Shown here piece after piece: positions 12,727 through 24,966 of a stretch of 64,000 nucleotides of DNA. Position 1 is the stretch's first letter. Each line of letters starts with the position of its first letter. The position numbers were made by a program, and so were the translations under genes. Under the pieces are notes generated by a model. That model saw only the letters and a list, made by a program, of their open reading frames with translations, searched no databases and had not been told where the DNA came from. The DNA lies in contig MCGT01000032.1 of NCBI GenBank assembly GCA_002104935.1, positions 186,001 to 250,000 of the forward strand, read 5' to 3'. The DNA is from Hesseltinella vesiculosa (Eukaryota; Mucoromycota; Mucoromycetes; Mucorales; Cunninghamellaceae).

Positions 12727-14536
12727 CTACTGCTTTAACCAGCTCAAGTCCAAAAGACCTTGGTCTTGTCCTTCCTTCAACATGCGGAGCACAAAATCCT
12801 TGAGTGACATATGAGGTGGTAGACGGATCTCGTCATGGCTGCTGATGGCGGCGACAACGGGGGTATTGTTTTCAGTGTCTTGGGATGAAGTTGAGGATTC
12901 GGTGTCGGCGGAGGGGGAAGACTGCTGCTCTTGCTGATTCCAAACATCAACGGAGTGGCGCCTCTCCTCGGCGACCTGGCTGTTAGACTGTAACAAGCTC
13001 TGAGGAAGCTGATCGTGTAGGTGCGCTGAGTGCCTTTGTTCTGCAGGTGACACATCGGCAGTGGTGGCTACGGTATCTTGCATTGACGCTACGTTTGACC
13101 ATGGTTCTTGGGCTAAGTCCTGTTGAGGATCTTCTTGGTCCCATTCTTCTGGTGAATAAAAGGATGTGTTTGGGTGGTTCTGTCACGTTTTTTTTTTCCT
13201 AATTACTTACGTTCATCGTTGCTAAGATGAAAAGGGCCATGGACAAGAGGGACAGTCATGTTGATAAGCGACACTGTGGGACTTGAGAAAAGATCCAAAC
13301 AGGACTGGACGTCCTCAGGTACTTCACGGATGGTGGCACGGATTGCATGCGTGGTCAGGCGCTTGAGGCAACATTTTGTGGAGCGGCGAATATCCAGGTA
13401 ATGTAAACAAGGGCAGGAGGAGATCCAGAACCAGAGGATGTGTGGCGTTACCCATTCACAATGCTGCATTTTCAGACGCCTGAGTTGTTTACATTGGGTC
13501 CCAATCGCCCGGATGGCTTGTTCGATCGACACCTTGACCATGGTGAACCCTTGTTGGATGGCATAGTCTTGTAGTGTTGAGATGTAATCGCCAGTCTCGA
13601 CAATCTTACTATCGTGCATGACATGTGTATGGGACAGGTCAAGGCTAATGAGGTTCGTGCAAGCTTCAGCTAGCTGAATCAGCGACGATGTTGAGAGTAC
13701 AACAGGGGTTGTCATGTAGGTCAGATCGATGCAATCCGAGGTGCCAGGCTGGTTTACATCGTTGGTTGCCAGACGTTGGCCATCTTGCAAGCCACCATCA
13801 ACGTCGTCCTGTGAGTGTCGCCGCAGTTGGATATGCGGCGTGGCCAAAGTAGCAAGGGCAGCGGCTCGGCGGCGGCGAGTCAACCGATGAAAACCACGAT
13901 GGGCATTGGTCGATGGGTGATCTTGCGCATCGCCAGGGTGCAAAGTAGCATAGCGGTGTTGTAGAGCAGTGCGGTGAATTAAGCTGTTTTCCAGCGGGTG
14001 CGTTTGGGCATCCAGGGCGCCTTGGGCTGCGAAGGGTATGTTGGTTTGTCCATTGATGGTGGAAGACAGGGTATGTTGGGTGGATCGAAGGTCAGCGTCT
14101 AAAAAAAAAAAAAGAAGTATGAGTATATATTGCCACAGGGGGATGCATGGCGTAGTGAGGATTTACCTAAAGGAAAATACGAAGTGTTGGAGGACAGATC
14201 GATACATTGCACAAGAGAGCCAAAGTTAAATTGCCATTGTTTGCGTCGCAGAGTTAAGATAAAGGTCGCCCATTGATAAGTGTTATGGATTTTGACATGT
14301 TTGTACAGAATAGGTGTGGCACACAGGTACCATTGGTAGTTGACCAGTGAAATGGAGTACAATGTAGCTGGAAAGCTTCGTAGGTAGCTGAAGATTTCAT
14401 ACAACAGTTCAGGAGGTAATGTCCAGGACAATGGTCGGTTATGGCATGGGGTTGTTGCTAACGCTGTTCGATCAGAGAGTCGCCGCTGCCAATGTTGATA
14501 CTCTGCGCGAGGTACTGATACAATGTCTGAATCCAT
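12727..14536 (-). CDS. F-box / leucine-rich-repeat protein
   Basis: Probable substrate receptor of an SCF (Skp1-cullin-F-box) ubiquitin ligase, 559 aa. Three exons on the minus strand: 14167-14536, 13211-14098 and 12727-13148. The N-terminal F-box is LSWTLPPELLYEIFSYLR...SLVNYQWYLCATPILYKHVK (about residues 35-85), typical of the large fungal F-box family. LRR-like segments follow: CTNLISLDLSHTHV, CKQLRRLKMQHCEW and CPCLHYLDIRRS. The last exon is Ser/Gln/Asp-rich and ends in a possible amphipathic segment (LKDFVLRMLKEG). The start MDSDIVSVPR is preferred over an upstream in-frame ATG whose extension is a hydrophobic T-rich leader. The cullin of such a ligase is also encoded in this window (44361-47742), but no pairing is implied. 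Confidence 0.8.
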
Positions 14537-14900
14537 CTTTGTGTCTTTAGCTGCAACACCAAATGTTAGCAACAAGAAAAAGGGATGCGAAAAAAAAACA
14601 AGTGGGAAAAAGACAAAAAGGGGGGTTATTTTGCCCTTCATGTCAGCAGCCAATCATGGTGAGACCAGGCTTTTTGGTAGTGCTCTACCTCCTTGTATAC
14701 GAAATGATATCCTCATTCCAATTAGTTATTCTTTGTATGTGATTGGTATGTTTTGGCTTTCATTTTTTTATATTACATGGGACAATGGCCAAGGAAAAGA
14801 AGAAAAAGGAGGCAAGGGGAAGGATTCTCTTTTTAATGCAGCAAAACTCCGGTTTTTCTCTTCTTCCCTTTCCCATTTTTTTTTATTCGCAAAGGAAAAA

Positions 14901-15818
14901 ATGCTGTCAGAATACTCTAATCCACCTCCAGAAACAGTTGAATTATCAGGCAACATTGGCTCTAGTCAAGATGATCAAAAGCCTCCTGCTTATGAAGGCA
15001 ACGATTATAATACTTTGGATGAACCTGTGTCTGTGACCTTGGTAATTAAAAAAGAAAGCGCCAGATAAAAAAAGGGTCTCTAAAATGAAAAAAAAAGTAT
15101 CGAGATTTACGTCTTGTAGGACAAAAAATGCATCAAGTATTGTATCCCAATGGCAACGATCAACAATTGCTAAAGAACTGTAGGTGATGGAAACATAAGA
15201 AAAGAAAGGTTTCCACTCACTCAAATTCATAGGGGACCTTTGGGGACCATTGATCCTATGCTTATTCTTGGCAATTACCTTGTCAACACGAGCCCCTGAC
15301 CAACAGTCCGTTGCTATTTTTACAGGCGTTTTTGTTATTGTATGGTTAGGTGCCTCGGTGGTGACACTTAATACAAAGCTATTAGGCGGCAAAGTGTAAT
15401 GGTCCCTTTTTTTTTTCTTTGGTATAACGTTTTTACCCCCTGGTTTTTTAGGTCCTTTTTCCAAACGGTGTGCGTGCTTGGTTATAGCTTGTTTCCTATG
15501 ACACTGACGGCATTCGTGACTTGTTTTACCCAATGGATCTGGCTACGTCTAGCAATGACATTGTTTACATTGCTATGGTGTATTTATGGTAAACTGACAA
15601 GCAAAAAGTCCTTGTTAGTAATTTTTTTTTAATAACATAGCGGCCATTCATTTTTTACATTCAGAACATATTAAATTGGGCAACCGGTTGGCTCTGTCGG
15701 TAAAGGAGAGCGCGCTTCTTTTTATTTCCTTCGAATTCACCTTGACTTTCTTTCCAAAAAGGTTTATCCATTGTGCTTATTCTATGTCGCCATTGCTTGG
15801 TTGGTGTTTTCTATTTAA
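14901..15818 (+). CDS. Yip1-domain membrane protein, YIPF6-like
   Basis: Multi-pass Golgi/ER membrane protein of the Yip1 family, which works with Rab GTPases in vesicle traffic. Six exons (14901-15041, 15098-15179, 15233-15395, 15452-15588, 15641-15699, 15762-15818) join in phase to 212 aa. Recognisable YIPF6 features in order: acidic N-terminus, EPVSVTL, VGQKMHQVLYP, LLKNWDLWGPLILCLFLAI (TM1), GVFVIVWLGA (TM2), TLNTKLLGGKVSFFQTVCVL, GYSLFPMTLTAF (TM3), further TM segments, and the end LALSVYPLCLFYVAIAWLVF. The human protein is about 236 aa, so length fits. The very short exons and the weak donor at the end of exon 3 (GTAATG) make the model easy to miss, but every join restores family sequence. 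Confidence 0.88.
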
Positions 15819-16103
15819 TTTAAGCAAGGCTGATAGAGATAAAAATAAACAAGTGCAAAGCCTCAGAATTAGAGTTTAAAGACAAAATTGTTTCACGCTA
15901 TCTGACTATCCAGCTTACTGGATATTTTTGCTGCATTTTCTGTAGAATTGCCATCTTTGTTCAATTGTAGAATTTCCTGGTTTAAATATAAAATGAGGCG
16001 CAAAAAAAGGCGTTGGTGCTACGCAACCACGCTGTCCCTCTTTTTATTTTTTTTTTACTTTCTGTTTGCCTTCCTTCTTCCTTCCGCCTTCCGTTCGCCT
16101 TTC

Positions 16104-18273
16104 ATGTTTCTTTTAATTCTGACCTTTTTAACTGCGACTAGGTATGTACTTGGCGTGTCAAGTTACATTTCAAGCGGTAATATTTACAATGCGAAAAGAG
16201 GTTATCTCAAACTAGATCACGCTTTTTTTTTTCATCTAGGATGCGGTCTTGTTGGTACAAAGCTGTATTGTCACGGAGGCAGTTTAACTCGAGGTGCTAT
16301 CTACGGAAGCCCCTACACACCTGGCCTACCATCCAATGATACGGTGGTGGTCGATCTAGCCACCGTCGATATTACCAAACCCTTTCTGAATTGGACCAAT
16401 GCCACTGCCCTCACCATCCCCAGCAGTATGAGTCGACGTTGGGGAGTCAAATCCACTACCATCAACAATGGCAATGGCTTGTTTATATACGGTGGGGCCC
16501 AGGGCCTGAATCCTGGCCAGTGCAACGTCTCTTCCCCCGTCTCCATCCTCACCAACACCACCTGGAACCTAGTCCAACCCCAAAACCCAAACATCAACCT
16601 CAATAACACCTTCACTTCGGACATTTGGTCCCAATACGGATTCCCTGCCAACCCTGTGCCCACCAACAATTACTATGCGTAAGAGCCTTGACAACTCTAA
16701 AATAGGCAAGGAAAAAAAAACAAGAATTAAAAAGCTGGGCTTTATTTTTCAGCGTATTTAGCTCCGTTGTGGATCTAAGCCCAATCAATCGAAATCAGGT
16801 TTGGATTTATGGCGGCATCACGTGGGTACCCACAGCTTTGCGGTAACCTTTTAATTTATTTTTCCATTTACTGTAGCAACGATGCTTGGGCGCTTCTGAA
16901 TCGCTTATCCTCAATGCAATTTGCCATGGCACCTGCCATTCAAATTTTCGATTATGGTCAGGTACGACTTTACCATAAGAACTAAAGTGCAACAGTTCAT
17001 TTGTTCTTTTTTTTTAGAATTCCTGGGTAACACCTTCGGCCGTTACCAATGCGTTCCCCTTTACTCGTGTCAAACACTCTGCCACGCTTGTTCCTTCGCA
17101 AAACATGATTTACGTATTCGGTGGCTCCAACGTCAACGCCATTGGCAGCACAAACGACACTCCTGCCGACATCTATCAAGTGCTCACCTTCAACCTGATC
17201 TCCAACACTTGGGGCTCCGCTAATGCCAGCAAAGTTTACCTGACCAACCTCTCCAATCGCATGTTCCACACCTCTACCCTTTGTAAGAAAAAAAGAGCTC
17301 CGACTTCAGAACTGTCTAGTCCAGTTGACTCACCAGCTTGTCTTTTATTTCAAGTGCCTAACACGAATCAAATTCTCCTATTTGGTGGTTTAATGCCTGG
17401 GGGTCCCATTGGAGGTCAGTCGATATTCCCATTCACTATGGTAAAGCTCGTTACCCACCTTTTTTTTTTCTATCTTCAGGACTCGTCACATCCGATCAGA
17501 TGGCCATTCTTTATGATACCCAAAAAAATGTGTACATCAACCCAACTTTCAGCAACAGCGGAAACGCTGGCGATCCTGCCTCTGTCGGCGCCGGCCTAGC
17601 CTTCCATTCAGCTGTCCCTTACCAGGACCCGAGCACCAAAAAGACCTACATCTGGTTTCTCTTCGGCAGCAACGGTAATGTCAATAACGATAACAATGTC
17701 CCCGTCCAATATCTCCTCGACACCTCCAACCCCAACCAATTGACCTGGGTTCAAACCTCCAACTTCAATGCCACAACCTCTCCCCCGCCCCCACCCTCCT
17801 CCGGTCCTGGTTCGTCGGGCCTCTCTGTCGGTGCCATCGCTGGTATTGTCATTGCTGGTGTCATTGTCGCCGTAAGCGGAAAAAAACTTAGCAATGCCAT
17901 ATTATACCCCGCTGACTCTCGGTGCCGTGATCATCGCTTTCGCTAGATCGCTGGCAGTGCCGCAATTGGCTTTTATTATTACCGGCGCAACAAGAAAAAT
18001 AATGAAAAGAAACAAGATTTTGAACTTGAAAAGTTACAAGAAACCGATCCAAGAAAAATCCAAGCTGATATGCAAGGTAAAAAAAAAAAATAAAAAATAG
18101 GTGCGGTTATCCAGTGCTGATAAATTTAATCGTTCTGTACGGCAGATGATTACTATGACCGGCCACTGTCCAAACCAAGTGAAGAACTAGAGTCATCAGA
18201 AGGTACCCTGGCGGCCATCCGGCCCTATGCTGAAAGCGACGTTGTGTACATTAGACCCTTTGGCAATGAATAA
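16104..18273 (+). CDS. kelch-repeat single-pass membrane protein
   Basis: Predicted cell-surface or secretory-pathway protein with a luminal kelch beta-propeller. Nine exons: 16104-16176, 16240-16678, 16753-16821, 16877-16961, 17018-17282, 17355-17414, 17480-17871, 17947-18076 and 18146-18273. A signal peptide (MFLLILTFLTATRYVLG) is followed by kelch-type blades with glycine pairs: GTKLYCHGG, NGLFIYGGAQG, QVWIYGG, NMIYVFGGSN, QILLFGGLMPG and IWFLFGSNG. Many N-x-S/T sites occur. A Pro/Ser linker precedes one transmembrane helix (LSVGAIAGIVIAGVIVA...), a basic stop (YYYRRNKK) and a cytoplasmic tail of about 80 residues rich in acidic residues. An in-frame ATG at 15993 would add a basic, hydrophobic extension; 16104 is chosen because its signal peptide is better and the upstream stretch is pyrimidine-rich like a leader. 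The family is common in Mucoromycota; specific function is unknown. Confidence 0.8.
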
Positions 18274-18750
18274 AATATCCCCTCAAGCACTCCCCCGTAC
18301 TCTATTTCATCACTACTGTAGCTGTGTATAAATTCTGAGGTCAATTGAGGTTATTTTTGATGATTTTTGGCCAGTCTTGCCCGAGGGTCGCTTGCTAATC
18401 GCATCAAAAAAGGGAAACCACGTGACACTTTTAAGCTGGTGGATAAACGTGAAATTTAAGTAGCAGAATATTTACAGTAAATGAAGATAATACTTTTGAT
18501 GCTAAAAAATCCAAGTCGACCAGCGAAGGTTTTCCTGGAAGTCATCCATAATCTATACATTATTCATTTCATTCACCTTTCCCATGCTTAAAAAATCAAA
18601 TAAAAATACAATGTCATTGGTTTTTTATCACAAATGACTCCGGTAGTACCTTGTCATACCAGCAGTGACTGGCCCACCTGCCAAAAATATTTTATCACAG
18701 CTCAAAAAAAAAAAAAGCAGACCATGCAAGGTCTGGTCGACAGACGATAT
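18274..18750. other. intergenic, no gene seen
   Basis: Contains the 3' end of the kelch gene and A/T-rich sequence. An A-run at about 18704-18716 reads as a T-run on the minus strand about 35 bases downstream of the tRNA gene, a plausible RNA polymerase III terminator. Confidence 0.4.
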
Positions 18751-18831
18751 GGTGACTCTGGGATTCGAACCCAGGCCTCTTTCGAGACTGCAACTTGAGT
18801 GCAGCGCCTTAGACCGCTCGGCCAAATCACC
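18751..18831 (-). tRNA. tRNA-Leu, anticodon CAA
   Basis: On the minus strand an 81-nt cloverleaf folds: acceptor stem GGTGATT/AGTCACC, A-box-like TGGCCGAGCGGTCTAAGGC, anticodon stem CTGCA/TGCAG with loop CTCAAGT (anticodon CAA, decoding UUG), a long variable arm (TCTCGAAAGAGG) typical of class II tRNAs, and a T arm with GGTTCGAATCC (B box). No intron is present, although tRNA-Leu(CAA) genes of many fungi have one. The 3' CCA is not encoded, as normal for eukaryotes. Confidence 0.95.
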
Positions 18832-19893
18832 TTGATGTTTTGGTAAATCACCACATATGTCTCATTATTGGTTCGGTATTTCGGGCCGCCGAATAGGCCG
18901 CCGAATAACCGGAGATTTATGATTGGATTGTTATTTTTCCTTTTTCAGTAACTCTTCCAGTGAAGTATCTGCAGCAAACTGTATACGAAAAGCGCAAACT
19001 TAAACAAAAAAAAAAGTATTTTATTCTCTGAAAATCATATGAGGTAGCATATTCTGTCTCGCCATCGTGCTGTGGCTAACGTGACTCACTGTGTCCCGAA
19101 ACGTATTGGTGCCTGGGTCTACCATATTTTGTCGACTTCTCGCAGAGTAAGTTTTCACGTACGGTATGTATTGTATAAATACGTGTATGAGGTCATTGGA
19201 TAGTTTTTTTACCGTAAAAGTTACAATCATTTCAAATATCACAAAAGTTATTTGTCGCACGCACGGCAATTTGCTTTCTCGCGAACTGGAAATCATGTAG
19301 CAATTCGTCCGAATGACTTGCCTGATAAGGTAATTATGTTTGCATGGAGGCAGGAGATCCACTTTTTTATTTAACACTCTTGTACACCGCCGAGGCCATC
19401 TTTTCTCCTATATCACTCCTCCAAGAATCACCTTTCGTAGTAAATTCCAGCCTTTATAAAGCTGTGCAGTGTCTGAACTCCGTTGTGATTGACCTAGCTG
19501 AAAAGTAAAGAGGTTGCTCTCACAGTATTTTGTTCAGTTGTTTGCAATCCCAACGGCATGCCCAATAACTGTTTCCATTTTTACCGCAAATAAAAAAAAA
19601 ACTGGAAATTTAGCCGCCGGGCAAGTTCAGCAGGTTCGTGGTTATCATATGGCATACATTCCTGTCTTTTTTGAGGCGGTATTTTTTTTAATGGGTGTAA
19701 ATGTTTCTTCCAACTTCAACGTCTTTCCCACTAATGCCTCGCTATGACGATGTCTATAACGTGTTTTAGATAATTAAATGGTGGAGGGATTGTTTATTAT
19801 AAAAGGAAAACCGAAAGGAATGAGGGATAGGAGTTAGACAGTAAAAAAGAGGAAACAACAAAAGTATAGCAGGGAAGAGGAATGAGGAAATGT
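18832..19893. other. intergenic, no gene supported
   Basis: About 1 kb. A short tandem duplication with unit GGCCGCCGAATA occurs near 18890. A 118-codon open frame on the minus strand (19021-19377) has no motif and no splice context and is not called. Otherwise A/T-rich. Confidence 0.4.
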
Positions 19894-21226
19894 TTAATGG
19901 CCCTGGCGATATAAAAAGGTAGCAAGCTCCAAATAAAATTCGATGGTGTCAAACTTATTATTGGATTCTGTAGAGGAAGACCGAGAGGTGGAGAGCCAGG
20001 GGTATCGTTGTCCATTTAGGGCCCAGTGATGAGCATCCAACGTTTTGATATACTTGCCCCATTGTGCACTTTGCACACTGACGATACCGTCATTGTCACC
20101 TTCATGATCACGGATCAATTGGTTTGGGAGACCAAGGACAGACCAAAAGGGCAGAACAACATTGGAGCCATAGGAATAATACGCTACATCGGGATGGTCT
20201 GGGGTGTTAGGGTTAAAGTAGCCTTGGCAAAAATCGGTGGTCAGGTTGGCGTAGGCGGGGGTGTCCAAATACTGATGCACTAGTTTCTGCAAGGGCCGGT
20301 CCAAGCTGTGTGCTGCCATGGAGCCAGGGTTTGGTGTATGTCCATGAATGGTTAGTGTTTCTGGGTCAGCAAAGGGTGATGCTGAAAAAGATCTGCCCGA
20401 GAACATATCGTCTGTCATTTTGGCTACCCCTGAAAAAAAAAGACGTCAGTCACATGGGCTTCAGGCGTCAGCGTTAATTTTTATGCAGTTACCAACATAT
20501 TTACGGAACCAGTTGGTCAATGGCGAGCCACGATGAGGCGTGGATACAGTAGTCAAGGACAAGGGCTTATAAGATCGATCATGTAGATGGGACAGAAGAT
20601 AGCGGCAGTCCAATCCACCCTGCATTCACCACAACAAATAAAAAAAAGGGGTGTGGTCAGTGAAATTGTCTGTGCACTCTTGCTTCCCCCCTTTCTTTTT
20701 TTGCTTATTGGGTTACCATGGAATGGGCTATAAAATTGACAGGTTGGTTTTGAATGGCGAGATTCAAAAAGGAATGAAGAGCTTTGGCTCGAGCTTTGAT
20801 ACTCCCGGTGCGAGGTACTTTGGTTACAACTACTTTTGCACCAAGACGAGCTAGCGCATTTTCAATACCTCCCCAGTACCGGACTTGTAGGAAGGGCAGG
20901 GCGTCAGGCCCTCGTTTGTCGAAGCCATAAAGGCCATGGCACAGGACAATTGGGGCTCGAGGAGCAACGTATTGAGGTGTGACCAAATGAGCAGCATCGA
21001 GCGATGGAGAGGGCAGAGATGGAGGAGAGGTTGCGAACAGCGAGGACCAGAGTGAGGAACGAGAAGTAGAAGAAGGATGGAATCGACTGGCGTAGATAAT
21101 TTCACAATGGGAAGATGTGTTGGGTTGACGTCTTTTCACATGATTAAGGTAGGGCCGGAATGAAAGATGGGCGAGGCTACTTTTAAGTTGATTCAATACG
21201 AGCGATAAATTGGTGACTGATACCAT
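19894..21226 (-). CDS. alpha/beta-hydrolase lipase, TGL2-like
   Basis: Predicted triacylglycerol lipase related to yeast Tgl2, 390 aa. Three minus-strand exons: 20717-21226, 20493-20619 and 19894-20429. The oxyanion-hole region is PIVLCHGLYGFDKRG. The nucleophile elbow is AHSMGGLDCRYL (GxSxG-like, Ser between His and Met); intron 1 falls between Met and Gly of this elbow. TVSTPHRGSPLTNW follows. Likely acid and base residues are in DNDGIVSVQSAQWG (Asp) and LDAHHWALNG (His). The basic, Ser-rich N-terminus could be a mitochondrial presequence, as for yeast Tgl2, but this is inference. No frameshift; gene order suggests no functional link to neighbours. Confidence 0.85.
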
Positions 21227-21411
21227 GACTTTTTTTTCAATTAGTGCATCACCACCTCCATTACACGTTACGGGTGGCTACCGTTTATTTTTTGTTTCAA
21301 CAAAAAAAAAAAAAAAAAAAAAAATAGGCACTAGCCTCACTCCAGGTGGGTGTGTTTTTTTTTCTAGATTCCGCAAGGGACCCCTTTTTCTCTTCCTCAA
21401 AAAAAAGTTTT

Positions 21412-23335
21412 CTATTGGTAAAGAAATGAAGTACAGACTAATACTAACACCGGGTATAAGGACAAGGGCAGGGCAGAGGCAGCGTTGGGTAGTTGGTCTC
21501 CATAGATCCAAACAGGCTGGCTGTCATTTGGACTGGTGTACAAGACATTGATAAATGTGTTATATTGTTGTTGGTAGTCAACAGGCACTTGGACCCCGGT
21601 GCCGACGCCATTGTCGAGCACGGTTTTGTTTGGGTTATTGTCGGTGTTATTAATCGCAAAGTCGAGAGAAATCAGCGACGAGACACTTTGCAAATGGTAA
21701 GCAAGCTGCGGAGGTGTGTAGTCATTGTCTGTCAGGAACAAGGCCATGGCACCAGCCACGTCTAAAATAGAGAGTTAGCCGAGCGTTTGGTCTGTCTTAA
21801 AGATACGTACGAGGAGCGGCCATGGAAGTGCCGCTTCTTGTGGTTGAGCTGTTGGAAGGAGAGGTGGACGTGATGCTGGTACCAGGAGCAAAGCTGCGTG
21901 AAATTAAAAAATAAAGGTTGGTCACTTTGTGGATGTGGGTTGCAAAATATAGTTACATATCAACGCATGTGCCAAAGTTGGAATAGTAGGCGATACTATC
22001 GTCTTGGTTGGTGGCACCGACAGTAACAGCCCCAGGCGTAGAGCCGGGTGAATACATGCAGGCATCTTCACCGTAATTACCAGCGGCAACGGTAACATGG
22101 ATGCCCAAGCGGAGAATTTGTTCAATAGCATCGTTACAGGCTTGACTGTAAAGAGCACCAAGCGACAGGTTGACAATGCTTTTGGTCATGGGGACTTGCT
22201 GGGCTGCAGGGGCAGGTGAGCCAGTTATGCTGGCACTGGCAGCACTGGTGGCACCAGCAGCAACGGAGGGACTCGAGGTAACTGTTCCGTTGGAGTGTTT
22301 CTTGGAAGGGACGTGACTAGGTTGGGCAATAAAGTCTGATACGATAAGATTGGCATAGGCGGCATGTACTGTGGTTTCTTGTTGGGTGGTTGATTTAGTT
22401 CCAACGTGGGAGCCAGTAGGTTTTGCAGCGGTGGTATGGTTGGATGGCACGGTGGCGTTTGTCGAGGCTGAAGGTGATGTTCGAGGTGGTGTGTTAGAAG
22501 TAGACAAAGGTAGTGACGATGGTGCTGACGAAGGAGCAGAAGTAAATGTGGTGTTGATGTGTTGTTGAGCGACCCATTCGAGACCAAGGAGCAAATCCGA
22601 GAGACGGCCGTTACCATCGCTATCAAGGATTTTGACAGACACAATGTTAGCCAGCTTGGCAACACCATAGGTCGAGCCACAGCACACGCCAGCGACAAAG
22701 GTGCCATGACCATCGGTATCGGAAGGATCATCGCCTACAATGGTTTGGCCAATTTGCACACGGCCAACCAAGTCTTCGTTGTCTGGAGTTACACCTGTGT
22801 CGAGCACATACACGGTGGCCCCAGCACCTTGGTTGTTCATGAACCTGTAAAGGCCATCTGTACCCGAGCGTTGATCAATGCGGTCGAGACCCTTGGAGTA
22901 ATAATAAAAGTGAGCCACCAACCTTAATTTTTTTTTTTTTTTTACCCAACTGGATGGGCTTTCTTGCACCATTTCTTGCAGGGAAAACGTGGTGTCTTTG
23001 ACCCAATATTGAAGGACAGGGTGATCGTTGAGACGAGTGGAGGAAGGCTGGTATTCAAGGTCGGAAAAGAGGGACTCGAAATTATGAGGTGGGAAAGGAC
23101 CTGTGTACCAGTGAAAGCCACCGATTGAGGAGGTTTGAATGGAAGAAGTAGGGGTCATGGATATATTGGCATGCTGCTGCACTTGATCATACATGAGTTG
23201 AATATGGTTATGCATCACAGAAGTGGGCAAGTCCTGTTTAAAGACTAGAATATAATTCTCGAGACCAGCAGCGAGAACCTTTTCATGAAAAAGGCAGATA
23301 AAAAAAAGAATGGACAGTGTACAATGGAGGAGCAT
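21412..23335 (-). CDS. secreted subtilisin-like serine protease (S8, proteinase K type) with inserted Ser/Thr-rich segment
   Basis: Predicted 585-aa secreted endopeptidase. Minus-strand exons: 22946-23335, 21957-22891, 21811-21893 and 21412-21761. Order: signal peptide (MLLHCTLSILFFICLFHEKVLA), I9-type propeptide beginning ENYILVFKQDLP, processing region, mature start WGLDRIDQRSG. Catalytic Asp is in VYVLDTGV, His in DTDGHGTFVAGV, oxyanion Asn in VAAGNYGEDAC and Ser in SGTSMAAPHVAG. Between WVAQQHI and KSIVNLSLG there is an insertion of roughly 110-125 residues made almost only of Ser, Thr, Pro, Ala and Asn; other family members have about ten residues there. The C-terminus ends in a small-residue site followed by a hydrophobic tail (NAASALPLSLYPVLVLVC), compatible with a GPI anchor. 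The gene is thus likely cell-wall or membrane bound. Confidence 0.9.
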
Positions 23336-23754
23336 GCCGAGTAAAAAAAAGACGGAAAGGGAAAGGATGGGGAATTCGAGTGAAGAGCTTTCGAAAAGGA
23401 AAGTCGAAAGGAGATGTTATAAGTACAAAAAGCAACAAGTGTATAATCAAAGGAATGGAATGGCACTACTGAAAAATCATGAAGTCAACGAGATAAAAAA
23501 AAGGGGAAAGAAGTGCGCCAAATTCATAAAGGCTGACTTTTTGAGGCAAACGAGAAAATGACCCAAAAATGGACTAGTCAACGTGGCACACAATAGAAAT
23601 GAATGTTCTGGACCCAATGCCTATCCACCAAAGCTGTGCAGTTGTTCATTCCCTTTCCAACATTTATCCCATAATGTTACACGGCTCAGTGTTCAAGAAA
23701 TTCATTTATAGTGTAAAGGTTAATTTGAGTGGATTGCGAAAGAAAAAAATGTTG
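23336..23754. other. intergenic, 5' flank of the protease gene
   Basis: A-rich flank without supported genes; presumed promoter and leader of the minus-strand protease gene. Confidence 0.4.
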
Positions 23755-24790
23755 CACCATTTCAAATGGCCAACTTTTTTGATGCTTTTGTAAAGCCAAG
23801 CCGTGGAAACAAGAAACCCACGATATTGAACAGATGCAGTTTGTAAATGGTGGGCTCTACTTTGGATTGCTTTTAATATCGAGGGCAGCGTTCGCTGATT
23901 ACCAGGTACCTCGCGTGCACCGGCTTGGAACATGCGGAGGAGTGTAATTGATCGTTCATTCTTTTTTCTTCATTTTGAAAAAAAAAAGCAAATGATACAC
24001 AGCATTTTTGAGTAATCAGATCGATCTGAAATTTTGCACAAGTGCGAAAATGCATGAATGATGTTGGTGTAGAAAAAATCAGGTCGATTGATGGAGGTCT
24101 CCCAGCCAACTTTTGATCAGGTTCGTTTTGACACGTCCGATTCCCCAGCTAAAAAAAAATGAAAAATTGGCCATTTTCGCCAGGGCATCCACCCAACCGC
24201 AAGGAGATCTGTACCAAAAACCACAGTGCAAAATTGGCCCAAGTCGATCCACCCCAAATTTTGCACACAAATTCAAAATGATGAGAAATGACCTTGGTTA
24301 AAGTTGCAAGTCTCTCTGGAAGCGGAGGGAAGAAAGAGCAAGAAGCGAGCAGCCAATTGCCTGGCATGCACAGGCCAAGGATAGAACGGAGATCGAAACT
24401 GGCCTCGTTAAACTTCTTCGTTTTGAAAAAAATCAACTCATTGCAACACAACCCTTTTGAGTGATCGGATCGATCTGAGATTTTGTAAGGGTGCGCTAAT
24501 GCACGAATGATGGCGGTTCAGAAAAAATCAGGTCGATTGATAGAGGTCTCCCAGCCAACTTTTGATCAGGTTCGTTTTGACACGTCCGATTCCCCAGCTA
24601 AAAAAAAATGTAAAATCGGCCATTTTCGCCAGGGAACCCCCAGGCAATCTGATCAAAAACCACAGTGCAAGTCGATCCACCACAAATTTTGCACACAGGT
24701 TCAAAATGTGGAGAGTTGACTCTAATTAAAATTGCAGATTTCACGCAGGTCACGGTTCTACAGCTATTGGTGAAAGAGATGCCAGGGCAT
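23755..24790 (+). repeat. dispersed repeat family, copy 2 (two tandem units of about 448 bp)
   Basis: Begins near CACCATTTCAAATGG (23757) and ends near 24735-24790. Two divergent tandem units are evident: the block CCAACTTTTGATCAGGTTCG, TTTTGACACGTCCGATTCCC, AGCTAAAAAAAA, CGGCCATTTTCGCCAGGG occurs at about 24104-24187 and again at about 24552-24635, 448 bp apart. The first part (TTCGCTGATTACCAGG near 23890) matches the copy at 38.6-39.7 kb in the same order and orientation, and the inner units match the palindrome arms. No transposase, reverse transcriptase or clear terminal repeat was found. Confidence 0.8.
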
Positions 24791-24966
24791 AGTAGTACAA
24801 TACTTTTTGGAAGCATAAGTACAGGTTGAAAGACAGAGGGCTAACGAAAGGTGGACCTGGTTCCGCCGTGGGCTTTTACACTGTCTTGGCATTTGAGACA
24901 TGCCCAGAAATGACAAAAAAAGGGGTTTTTTTTCCTTTCAGTTTTTTTTTTTTTTTTACTGTAAAC

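Noticed and set aside
13141..13210. 3' splice site GTGACAG (near 13181) for the F-box gene's last intron
   Set aside because: Gives the wrong phase; acceptor CACCAG at 13149 keeps the protein-like frame.
16142..16239. Intron GTATGT...CATCTAG in the kelch gene
   Set aside because: It breaks the frame; using GTAATATT at 16177 with the same acceptor restores SSGCGLVGTKLYCHGG.
18628..18825. 65-codon minus-strand frame beginning MAERSKALHSSCSLERG
   Set aside because: It is the translation of the tRNA-Leu gene, a well-known kind of false protein.
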